Assembly: GCA_016868315.1 (NCBI GenBank)
Contig: VGHE01000002.1
Location: 310,001-374,000, forward strand
DNA from: Betaproteobacteria bacterium
GTDB lineage: Bacteria > Bdellovibrionota_B > Oligoflexia > Silvanigrellales > Silvanigrellaceae
DNA length: 64,000 bases
Reading direction: 5' to 3'
The first letter of the stretch is position 1; each line of letters starts with the position of its first letter. Shown here one piece after another: positions 8,431 through 17,200 of the stretch. A model generated the notes under the pieces. It was not told where the DNA came from. It saw only the letters and a list, made by a program, of their open reading frames with translations, and made no database searches. A program made the translations under genes and the position numbers.

Positions 8431-9373
8431 GAAACTCGGCTCCCTTTTCTGGTCCTTCGCTTGTTGCGGTGAGTGAACCACCGTGCTGGAAAACCACCGA
8501 ATGTGCAATAAACAGTCCCAATCCTGATCCTTGAACACGAATGCGCGAGGTGCCCTCGGCACGATAAAACTTTTCAAAGATTTTTTTCAGCGCATCCCTC
8601 TCAATTCCAATGCCGTTGTCCTTGATTTCGACACTGAAGCTCTTGGTTCCGAGAGTGCAGATAATATCAATTTGACCATTCTCAGACGTATATTTGTAGG
8701 CGTTGGAAAGAAGATTGTCGAAGACCATCTGAAGTTGAATGGCATCGCCCTGGATCATGAACTCCTCGTTTTTCGCCAGAAACTTTTGCTCGAAGCGTAT
8801 CACTCGCCGGCTTCCGATGCGCTCGCGAAACTGGCCGACCGTTTGTTCCACAAGCGAAATGAGATCGACAGACTCCTTAGAGGAACTGTAGCTGCGCGAC
8901 TCGAGGCGCGCTGCTACAAGAATACTGTCGACCAGATTTTGCAGACGGAGCGTTTCAGAAAGTGTGCGACCAAGAAATTTTTTGCGGTCTTCGCTGGAAA
9001 GTTCGCGCAGCAGCATTGTTTCAGTGGCTAGGCGAATGCTGGCAATTGGTGTTTTGAGTTCATGGGTGATGTTACTGAGGAAGGATTCATGGAGACGGTT
9101 CAAACGAACTTGTTTGCGCTGAGAGATAAAGGTGACGAGAAGACCCACAAGAATCAATGCGAGCAGTATGCCGCCCTGGAGCAGAATGACCCATTGTCCG
9201 GCCTTGATTTCAGGAGGAGCTGGAAGTTTTGCGAGTGCCAGAGAGATGGCCTGTTCACGGTCAAAGTACCACCAGATCCAGGTGAAGACCAACAGCGCCC
9301 AGCAGATCTGCGCGAAAACAAAAACCGTAATGGGATGAACAAGCCAGCTGAAACGTTTGACCAGAGTATTCAT
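8390..9373 (-). CDS. Sensor histidine kinase
   Basis: 327-residue inner-membrane kinase. Two transmembrane helices (about 13-35 and 62-83) flank a very short, ~25-residue periplasmic loop, so it probably senses through the membrane or a partner rather than through a ligand-binding domain. H-box SNITHELKTP carries phospho-acceptor H104. The N-box NLLSNAYKY, G1 DNGIGI, F-box FEKFYR and G2 GSGLGLFIAH are intact. It overlaps the upstream hydrolase gene by 4 bases (ATGA) and the downstream response regulator by 41, giving an operon hydrolase-kinase-regulator. Confidence 0.93.
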   Translation of the reverse strand: MNTLVKRFSWLVHPITVFVFAQICWALLVFTWIWWYFDREQAISLALAKLPAPPEIKAGQWVILLQGGILLALILVGLLVTFISQRKQVRLNRLHESFLSNITHELKTPIASIRLATETMLLRELSSEDRKKFLGRTLSETLRLQNLVDSILVAARLESRSYSSSKESVDLISLVEQTVGQFRERIGSRRVIRFEQKFLAKNEEFMIQGDAIQLQMVFDNLLSNAYKYTSENGQIDIICTLGTKSFSVEIKDNGIGIERDALKKIFEKFYRAEGTSRIRVQGSGLGLFIAHSVVFQHGGSLTATSEGPEKGAEFHVEFQGKAAARRG

Positions 9374-10245
9374 GGATTTTGTGTTTCCGATGATTTCTGT
9401 GCAGGGATTTCCTCACCCAGAAAACCTGCGACAGCTTTCATGCACGCGCTTTGGTTGCGTGGATGCATGCAGACTGTATGACCTTTGCTTGATTCTGTGC
9501 GGAAATGAACCTGCGAACCAAGCAAGGATTTGAGATCGTTTGCGAGTTGCTCACCCTCTGAATAAGGCACAACGGGGTCTTGGTCGGCATGAACAATAAA
9601 AATGGGTAAGGAAGCCTCTTTGAACTTATCAAGAGAGGCGCGCGGGCTATACGAATCGGTTACCAAAAATGACAATGGCCATTGCAGTGGCCAGGTGAGA
9701 TAAAACGAAGCAAGCTTGCGCTGCGCCAGCTTCCGATAGGAGTGAAAGGTTGAATCGAGGACGAGCTTCTTAACGGCACGCACCTCCGACTTTGCGACTG
9801 CAACCAGGGCAACCGCTCCTCCCAGACTTTGACCAACGACGATAAGATTTTCAGACTCGATGTTTGCCGCAGCCCATTTGAGAACGCTAACACCATCCTG
9901 AACGGTGTTTGCTCGATTCACTTCCCCATCGCTTTTCCCGTAACCGCGGTAGTCAAAGGTGACAAGGTCATATCCCTCGTCGAGCAACCAGGCCACAAAG
10001 AAGACGTGCGCTGACATGTTCTGTGCGTTGCCATGAAAGTGCAGCACCGTTCCCTTTTTCACTTTGCCTGTTCGGAAATGCCAAGCATGAAGGTTTTCTC
10101 CTTGGGCGCCCACAGGAATGCGGTGCTCCATGTAATTTGGAGCAATCTGCTCGGGCAGGCTGTAAGAGATTTTGTCGGGATGGTAAAAGAGCGAGTTGCA
10201 GGCAGTCAGCAACAGGCTGCAGAGTGCAATCCAAACGCCTTTCAA
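9370..10245 (-). CDS. Alpha/beta hydrolase lipoprotein
   Basis: 291 residues. Signal peptide with lipobox LLTAC (Cys16), so a membrane-anchored esterase-like protein outside the cytoplasm. The fold is the BEM46/YfhR type of serine hydrolase: HFHGNAQN oxyanion region, DYRGYGKSDG, nucleophile elbow GQSLGG (Ser140), acid D223 in HADQDPVVPY, and H256 in SKGHTVC. Substrate unknown. It is the first gene of the operon with the two-component system and is translationally coupled to the kinase; it may supply or modify the signal the kinase senses (inference). Confidence 0.87.
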   Translation of the reverse strand: MKGVWIALCSLLLTACNSLFYHPDKISYSLPEQIAPNYMEHRIPVGAQGENLHAWHFRTGKVKKGTVLHFHGNAQNMSAHVFFVAWLLDEGYDLVTFDYRGYGKSDGEVNRANTVQDGVSVLKWAAANIESENLIVVGQSLGGAVALVAVAKSEVRAVKKLVLDSTFHSYRKLAQRKLASFYLTWPLQWPLSFLVTDSYSPRASLDKFKEASLPIFIVHADQDPVVPYSEGEQLANDLKSLLGSQVHFRTESSKGHTVCMHPRNQSACMKAVAGFLGEEIPAQKSSETQNP

Positions 10246-10314
10246 GAAGCCTCCCGTTCAGTGTGTTCCTTAGAGACCACTCGAGTATAGCTGAACTTGT
10301 GCGTATGGGTGAAG

Positions 10315-10992
10315 TCAGGGCTCCCGCAGTGCATACGCGTAGGGTGTGAAATTGAAAGCTGTGTCGTTGTCGTAAATGTTTCGTTCATGGGTATAGTCTT
10401 GATTGTCAATTACAAAAGCAATCCCCAAATCCTGCCTGCTCCAGGCTTGGAACATGTAGGTATGTGCGGGGTAACCTGGGTATGAAGGGTTGTCACGTGT
10501 GAAAACGACATCACCTGCTTTGAGATTGCTTGCAGAGTCAATCCTAATCCAGCCCAGCTTGTTTTCCAAATATTGGGAAAATGGGCGAGTGACGAGTGAG
10601 GGCGACTCCTGCTGTCCGGAACCGAGCGGAATGTTCACACCGATGCGTCTGAGCGCGGCAGAAAGAAATGCAACACAACCGTTGTAGCGCAAGGGTTTGT
10701 AGAACTCACGCACATCAGCCAATACGGTTTCATAGTTCACGCGTACGCTGTACCAATCGGCGAGTTTTTCGTTGGCAGAGCGCATCGGGAAATTGGTTTC
10801 TGAATCCGAATTCGATTCTGTATCCGTAGCTGTAGAGCCTGGCCGAGGAAGTGGTGCAACGTTTTGCCTCGCAGGTGAGCCCGAGTTCGGTCGAACAACA
10901 ATCGGCATTCCTGATGTTTCAATACCCTCTTGAAAGCAGGCCACAACCATCAAGGGCAAAGCAAGAATAGCTATGCGAAGCAGTTTATTCAT
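10315..10992 (-). CDS. Lipoprotein with NlpC/P60- or CHAP-like Cys-His domain
   Basis: 225 residues from ATG 10992 (GGAGAAAC upstream); an in-frame GTG at 11025 lacks a good site. Lipobox MVVAC (Cys19), then a Ser/Thr/Asn-rich linker to about residue 70. The C-terminal domain has the layout of a papain-like amidase: C106 in YNGCVAFLSAALR, the GDVVFTRDN strand typical of the fold, H177 in YPAHTYMF, and D196/N197 further on. This suggests a peptidoglycan or amide hydrolase, but overall similarity to named families is weak by eye, so function is tentative. Confidence 0.65.
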   Translation of the reverse strand: MNKLLRIAILALPLMVVACFQEGIETSGMPIVVRPNSGSPARQNVAPLPRPGSTATDTESNSDSETNFPMRSANEKLADWYSVRVNYETVLADVREFYKPLRYNGCVAFLSAALRRIGVNIPLGSGQQESPSLVTRPFSQYLENKLGWIRIDSASNLKAGDVVFTRDNPSYPGYPAHTYMFQAWSRQDLGIAFVIDNQDYTHERNIYDNDTAFNFTPYAYALREP

Positions 10993-11110
10993 GGCCAGTT
11001 TCTCCGGACTGAGGCGATCAGTCACGTTCCTCCGACCGTCTCCACCAAGAAACGTGCCACCTCTCCGTGAGAAATCAGGTTGTAGTTGCCGTGTGTTAAA
11101 GCGGGCACAA

Positions 11111-11144
11111 AAAAAACAGATGTCGAACGATGCAACACCTGTTT
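11111..11144 (-). terminator. Intrinsic terminator of the FKBP gene
   Basis: Read on the minus strand: a 10-bp stem AAACAGGTGT / ACATCTGTTT (one G-T pair) with an 11-base loop, followed by a run of T residues. It begins about 24 bases after the FKBP stop codon. Confidence 0.8.
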
Positions 11145-11167
11145 AAGTTTTGGACAGATTAAAAAAA

Positions 11168-11884
11168 TCAGCGAGGCGCTTTGCTTGAGTCAGTGCCTTT
11201 AACCGACAGAAGCTCAACCTCAAAAATGAGCGTAGAATTCGGACCAATATCAGCGCCGGCACCTTGAGCACCATATGCGAGTTCAGATGGAATAAAGAGT
11301 TTCCATTTTGAACCCTCTTTCATCAGCTGAAGCGCTTCAGTCCAGCCTTTGATAACACCATTTACGGGAAACTCGGCAGGCTCTTTGCGCCCATAGGAAC
11401 TATCGAACTCTTTACCATTGAGAAGGGTACCGCGGTAGTGAGTGCGCACAACATCGGTGGCCTTGGGCGATTTGCCTTTGCCTTCGGTGATGACTTGGTA
11501 TTGCAACCCGCTCGGAAGAACCTTCACACCAGGCTTTTTAGCATTGGCCTCAAGAAAAGTTTTGCCTTCCTTGACGTTCGATTCACCTTCGGAACGCTTC
11601 TTGGCTTCCATTTTGACACGCAAACCTTGCTCGAATTCCGCGACCGTTTTGATGATTTCTTCTTCAGTCATGGCTCCAGCTTTGCCAGAAAGAGCATCAC
11701 CCATTCCTTTGCTGAACGACTCGAGTTGGATTTCGGCTCCCATGCGGGTCAGGCTCTGACCAAATTGATACCCGATTGCGTAGCTGCTTTTGTCTTTCAC
11801 ACCCTTGACAGATGTGGGTTTGTTTGCGGCAAAAGCGGTTGCTGAAAGCATGGTCGAGCACAGGAGTATATTCAGAAAGCGCAT
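11168..11884 (-). CDS. fkpA: FKBP-type peptidyl-prolyl cis-trans isomerase (FkpA/Mip-like)
   Basis: 238 residues from ATG 11884, which has AAGGAC upstream and directly begins a Sec signal peptide (cleavage after ATAFA). An N-terminal helical dimerisation domain (about 30-110, starting DKSSYAIGYQFG) is followed by the FKBP catalytic domain (about 120-225). Active-site residues are Y150, F160, D161, V177/I178, W182, Y204 (in SELAYG) and F221. Periplasmic folding helper for exported and outer-membrane proteins. The neighbouring genes also encode exported proteins. A terminator follows the gene. Confidence 0.93.
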   Translation of the reverse strand: MRFLNILLCSTMLSATAFAANKPTSVKGVKDKSSYAIGYQFGQSLTRMGAEIQLESFSKGMGDALSGKAGAMTEEEIIKTVAEFEQGLRVKMEAKKRSEGESNVKEGKTFLEANAKKPGVKVLPSGLQYQVITEGKGKSPKATDVVRTHYRGTLLNGKEFDSSYGRKEPAEFPVNGVIKGWTEALQLMKEGSKWKLFIPSELAYGAQGAGADIGPNSTLIFEVELLSVKGTDSSKAPR

Positions 11885-11973
11885 CTTGACGTCCTTTTCC
11901 AAGCGCAGCTGAGCCGCGTAGTAATTTAATGCGATCATCCTGGGGAATTTGTTACAGGGAGAACGTCATGGGG

Positions 11974-14127
11974 TCAATTTTTGGGCTTGGAAATGCGCAC
12001 GCGAACCGGAGCGCGGACTCGCCTGCGTGAGAGTGCAGCAAGCGTAGGGAAAATAAGCGGAAGGGCGAGGATGAGGACGATGAGCCACGTTTTGGGGGCA
12101 TTCTCTCCGCCAGTCGATCCACTGCTGGCCAAAGCAATGTCACCGCATCCCCATTTTTTCGACTTCGTTGAGGTCTTCTGCGCTTCAGGTGCTGCAGTGC
12201 TCGGTGCCATCAATTCCGTTCGTTGTAATTGGCCATCGGAATTGATCGCCGCAAATTCATATTTCACAAAGATGTTGTTGATTGTGGATTGAAGTTGTTG
12301 CGCGTCGTCATTGAATCGCGCAGCATAGCGCTTCGCACTCTCTGAAACGGCCAGCACACCGTCGTAGATTTCTCCGTCACTTTTAATGAGGTCAATACTG
12401 TCCCAGACGATCTTGTCCATCTTGTAAAAATTAGAAGCATCGCGTCCAAGTTCCTCGCGCATCTCCCAGAGCATTCCCGACCAGAGTTCTCCAACGGAAT
12501 GCGGAGCGCTGAGTGCTTGCGGCACAGTGATATAAGAGCCGTCGCTTTTTCTCTGGAAGCGCGAGTAGGTGCGCTGCCGTGTTGTTCCCGAGCGGAGTGA
12601 GGAACGCCCGGGTGTGGTGTTTTCGCCGAGAAGATTGTTGCCAGTCACTGCATAGGTCAAGTAGTCAGCGTATCCTTCGTGCAGTGCTACGCTCTGTTGT
12701 TTTGTGTTGGAAAGACCACGAAACACGAGATGATGACCAAATTCGTGCATCACCACGTCCATGTCTTTACCGAGTTCTCTAAAAACGCCGCAGTTGCTGT
12801 AGCCTGCACCACCGTACCCAATCAGAATCTCGGGATTCCCATTCCCTGTTGCCCCTCTCCATACATATTGTGCATTGTCGGGCGTCGTATCTTTGCCACA
12901 AGAGTTCGTTGTTGCCGATTGGGTTTCTGTATTTACGAAGACCATTAATCGCCGGGGAGCTCCGGCCGAGCCGCTGTTTTCCAAGCCGAAATTTGCACGC
13001 GAGCCAGGCCACTTGGTTTGATCCCAATCTGCCCTCAAACTCGACTCATCGAGAGCTCTGAATCGCGTCATCGCCTTTGTAATTCCGGCGTAAGCAACGG
13101 CCTCGTCGTAACTGCTCTCCTGATACGAGACGTTAAAAACGCCTCCCTGTCCGGTTGCAAATTGCTTCGTGCACCCGGAGAGGTAGCGCGCATTTCGGTT
13201 ACAGTTGTAAACGTCAAAGAGGTTGTGGTTAAGGCGGCTACCGCTGATGAGGTCGGGCAGCGTCACTGTTTCGAGGGTCGTTGAAACAGCTTTATTCTCG
13301 ATGTAAAGCTGGGTCGAGCCAGTCGCGTGCATGGCCAGCGGACGCTGCCAGAGAAGCTTACCCGTGTCTGCGTCAACAGCAATTTCCAAGGGAACCCAAG
13401 GAGCGCGATCTCCCGCACGATATTCGGCCGAAACGGTGAACACATAAGCCGCGCGAGCTCTTGATTGTTCTGCGATATAGATTTTCGTAGGGGAGTGGAA
13501 TCTCCATTCGGGAAAGCTTAATGCGCGCACTGCGTATTGGCGTGCCTGCTCGATAGAAAGCGAGAACGGTGTTGTCGTGGGCTTGCGATCCGCAGTCAGC
13601 CAACCCGGGCGTGAACCGGAAACCCAAGTTGTTTCGCCCCTCTCTAACACCATCTTTACACGAGCGTCGTGAACGGGAACATCGCCGAGTTTAAGTTGCA
13701 TTTCCGAGATGGTGCCATGATCCGAGTTCCCTCCGCTTTCCGCGAATTGCATTGCGGGAGCTGGTGAAGTGGCCTCCCAGTAAAGACCGTCGGGCAAGGC
13801 AGAACCTATACTGCTTATGCCGAAGGCTCCCGGAACGAAGGTGAGGCCGAGAGCTTCAGCGCCGGCCTGAATATTTTCGCCGAGGAGGCCAAGCGTGCTT
13901 GAAAGGCGAACGTCCTCGAGCCGCGCAGACTGCCCCAAAGCCTCATCATTCATGCGCAGATACTCGGAGGCCAAGGGGACGAACTCGGGCGTCGTTTTGC
14001 CTTGGGAGTTGCTTGGGGCAAGACCATCGCTGCCGCGGTTGATATCAACCGCCCGGAACTGCTGGGTTGAATCCCCGCAGGCGGTCAGAAGAGCAACAGC
14101 AATAAAGATGTAGTGCCTTGAAACCAC
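11974..14127 (-). CDS. Zinc metalloprotease lipoprotein with C-terminal sorting-like tail
   Basis: 717 residues, GTG start. Lipobox ALLTAC (Cys17). A propeptide-like region ends in a PepSY/FTP-type motif (VDADTGKLLWQ). The catalytic domain has HEFGHH (zinc ligands H461, H465; general base E462) and EGYAD with E484 as probable third ligand, the gluzincin spacing of M4/M36 (thermolysin/fungalysin) proteases. The last 61 residues form a tripartite tail: WGCGDIA with Cys661-Gly662, a Ser/Gly-rich stretch, a hydrophobic helix (about 680-700) and an Arg-rich end. This resembles MYXO-CTERM-type surface-sorting signals. A protein with both a lipobox and such a tail is unusual. Substrate unknown. Confidence 0.85.
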   Translation of the reverse strand: MVSRHYIFIAVALLTACGDSTQQFRAVDINRGSDGLAPSNSQGKTTPEFVPLASEYLRMNDEALGQSARLEDVRLSSTLGLLGENIQAGAEALGLTFVPGAFGISSIGSALPDGLYWEATSPAPAMQFAESGGNSDHGTISEMQLKLGDVPVHDARVKMVLERGETTWVSGSRPGWLTADRKPTTTPFSLSIEQARQYAVRALSFPEWRFHSPTKIYIAEQSRARAAYVFTVSAEYRAGDRAPWVPLEIAVDADTGKLLWQRPLAMHATGSTQLYIENKAVSTTLETVTLPDLISGSRLNHNLFDVYNCNRNARYLSGCTKQFATGQGGVFNVSYQESSYDEAVAYAGITKAMTRFRALDESSLRADWDQTKWPGSRANFGLENSGSAGAPRRLMVFVNTETQSATTNSCGKDTTPDNAQYVWRGATGNGNPEILIGYGGAGYSNCGVFRELGKDMDVVMHEFGHHLVFRGLSNTKQQSVALHEGYADYLTYAVTGNNLLGENTTPGRSSLRSGTTRQRTYSRFQRKSDGSYITVPQALSAPHSVGELWSGMLWEMREELGRDASNFYKMDKIVWDSIDLIKSDGEIYDGVLAVSESAKRYAARFNDDAQQLQSTINNIFVKYEFAAINSDGQLQRTELMAPSTAAPEAQKTSTKSKKWGCGDIALASSGSTGGENAPKTWLIVLILALPLIFPTLAALSRRRVRAPVRVRISKPKN

Positions 14128-14282
14128 GGGAAACCCTCACACTTCACCTTTTCGGTCGAACCGCCCTCGGACTTAATGTGCAAGAATTGCCGGTAATTTT
14201 TTTCTTACCCTCTCAATTCTTAGGAAATCAGCCGATAACATCCGAGATCAGACTCGACTCAGGGATGATGGAGCGTTGATCC

Positions 14283-17200
14283 GTGCAGGAACGTATTCTT
14301 GACAGCACATATAGGCTTCTTGAAGAAATCGGCCGCGGTGGCTTCGGTGCCGTTTGGCGCGCCGTGCGTTTGGGTGCAGAGGGAAGCGGTGCGGTTGCCA
14401 TCAAGCTGTTGAGCCGGGGAAGCGTTTTATCCCACCAGGAGCAGCTACGGTTTCAGCGTGAAGCAACGCTCATGAGTCAACTTCTTCATCCCGGAACGGT
14501 GACCGTCTACGAGCTCGGAGAGAGTGAAGGGCGCGCCTACATTGTGATGGAGTATGTGGATGGTCCGAACCTCCGCGATTACGTGCGCGGACGCGGGGGC
14601 AGGTTGCCCTTGGTTGAGATTCTTGGGGTTCTGATCCAAGCCGCAGAGGCGCTTGAATATGTGCACGGACACAATATTGTGCACCGCGATATTAAGCCCC
14701 AAAATATTCTCGTCTCAAATGCGAAAGATGGTTCTGAAAATAAGATTCAAGTTAAAATTGTGGACTTTGGAGTCGCACGGCTGAATGACCCTGCACGTCA
14801 GAACGCTCATTCCGGCAAGAACCGATCTGAGGTCGTGGGTACTCTCAACTACATGGCTCCCGAGTCAACTGGGATGGTCGACTGGGCTGTCGATGCGCGC
14901 ACCGATATTTACAGTTTGGGGATAGTTGCATACGAACTGATTTGTGGGCGCACTCCTTTTCATGAGTTCAAAAATGAAGAGTTGCTGCGTGCACATCTTG
15001 AAAAACAGCCTTCTTCATTCGCCAAAATCGATGGCTCTCGTGTCCCCGACGTTCTTGAACGCATTGTGATGAAGTGTATCGAGAAGAGGCCTGAAGAACG
15101 ATACCAAAGTATGTTTGGTCTGCTTTCGGATTTGCGACGTTTGCAAGAAAATTTCCGCTCGCAGCGGTTCGACGAATTCGAGATTGCAACTAAAGACCTG
15201 GCGCTGAGTCGCATTTTCAACAATATCTTTGTGGGACGTGGCGAGCTTGTCGATCAGGTTGTGGGAATTCTTGGTCAGCGGCAAAAACGCTCGCGTGTGA
15301 CCTGGTCAATGATTCGATCGAGCGTAGGCCTCGGGCGAACGCGCTGTCTTTCTGAGGTGAGACGCAGGCTCGATGAGCAAAAAATCCCATTTCTTCATAT
15401 TCGTTTTACAGAGTCAGAGCAGCGCCTTCCTCTGCGTGCCTTGAGTCTGGCCATCAACGAACAGTTGCAGGCACTTGAGATCAAATCGCCGCATGTTTTT
15501 CAAAACCTCATGCAGGAACTTGCTCTCATCGCTGGTAGCGGTGCAACTGAGGTTGCGCGTCTCATCCCCGCGCTGCGGCCGTACCTGATTAAGGGAACGA
15601 CAAGCACAACACTGAGTGTTGACGTCGTGCGTTTTGAAGAGTCAGCAGATCCGGAGGGCAAGCTCGAAGCTCTCGAGCTTATGGAGGACAACCTCAATCC
15701 GGTACCCTCGAGCTATCCGCGCAATAGAAGATCGGCACAGGTGCGCATCCCTATCCAACAGATTTTCTCGGAACTGCTTGCGAAAATTGCACAGCAAGAT
15801 GGCTATCTGGTTTTTCTGCTCGACGATCTCCATTTAGCCGATAATCAGTCGATTGGACTCTTTCAATTCATCACCGAGCGGGTCAACGATAAAGCGAGCT
15901 TCGCATTTGTTATGACCATGCGTGAAGGTATTGCTCGCACCAATTTCGTCCTCGAGAATTTTCTCGCACGTTTGTCGAATTTGCGCCGGCGCTTTCACGT
16001 TTGGGATCTTGCACCACTCACTCAATATGACTTCATGCAGTTTCTGCAAGCTGTGGGTTTGCAAAGGCCAACCTCCAAGTTCGTTGAATTTGTAACTGCA
16101 AAGTGCGATGGCTCGCCGCTTCTCTTGCATCAACTTCTCAAGCAGATGGTTGAAACTGAGGCGCTCGTGCCGGAGCGAAAAAATTTCAACCCTTGGGCAC
16201 CCACCTTTAGGGTAGACTGGGCGAAACTCTCGCAAATTGTTGTTGATACGCGAAACATAGAGGCGCTCCTGGCCTCGCTCGATCGGCTCGACAAGCGTGA
16301 TCAGCGCTTGACCTCGATTGCAGCGGTTTCACATGAGGCCTGTGAATTTGAATATTTTCGAGTGGAGCAGGACTTCACATCGGTGGAGCTCGAGACCCGG
16401 CTCTTGAGTTTGGTGCGGCGCGGTGTCTTTGAAATGATGGGAGACGAAAACCTCCCCGTTCAACGGCGTTCCTTTGTATTTAGTCACGAAAAGCTCCGCT
16501 CAGCAGTACTTGCGGGATTGGATCAGCAAGGCCGGCGTCAGCTGCATCTCGCGCTCGCGAATCGAATTATCTACCTCTATCCGAAGCCCAGGCGCGAGCA
16601 TATTCTTTCACTCGCAAAACATTTTGAGGGTGCAGGAAGCCTGGCTGATGCTGAACGCTCATCAACTATATTCCTCAAAGCTGCCCGGCTTCATGCGCGC
16701 AATTTCGAGCATTCACTGGCAAAGTACTACACCGAAAGAGCTATGCAGCGTGCCAGCACGATTAGCAACCAGCAAGAGCGACTCACCCGCTTGCGCGAAG
16801 TTTTTGAAACTGAATACACGATTCATATTGCTCAAAATGAACTTGTTGCTGCGAGTGATGTTTGTCAGCAGCTGGTGGCTCTGACTTTCGAACCTGCGCG
16901 CAAAGAGATTCTCCAATTGCACTGGGCGCATCTTTTGCTTGGTCTCGGACGGCACCGCATGGCGTTCGAACAGGTTGCCGATGCCATCGATCGCAAGCTC
17001 ACATTCCCATTTGGCAAATTTAATCGTTTTGTCACCGATGTTTTTTATCAATTTGCATCTTTTGGATTCGTTGCTTCGGCTTTTGCTCTTATGGGATCTA
17101 GGCTTCTACGCAAAGAAATGCCGAACGAGAACCACATTCAGGGCCTCATGTATCTCGCTCTTTCTCAGGCTCATGGGGCGGATGGTTCTTCGATTGGGTT

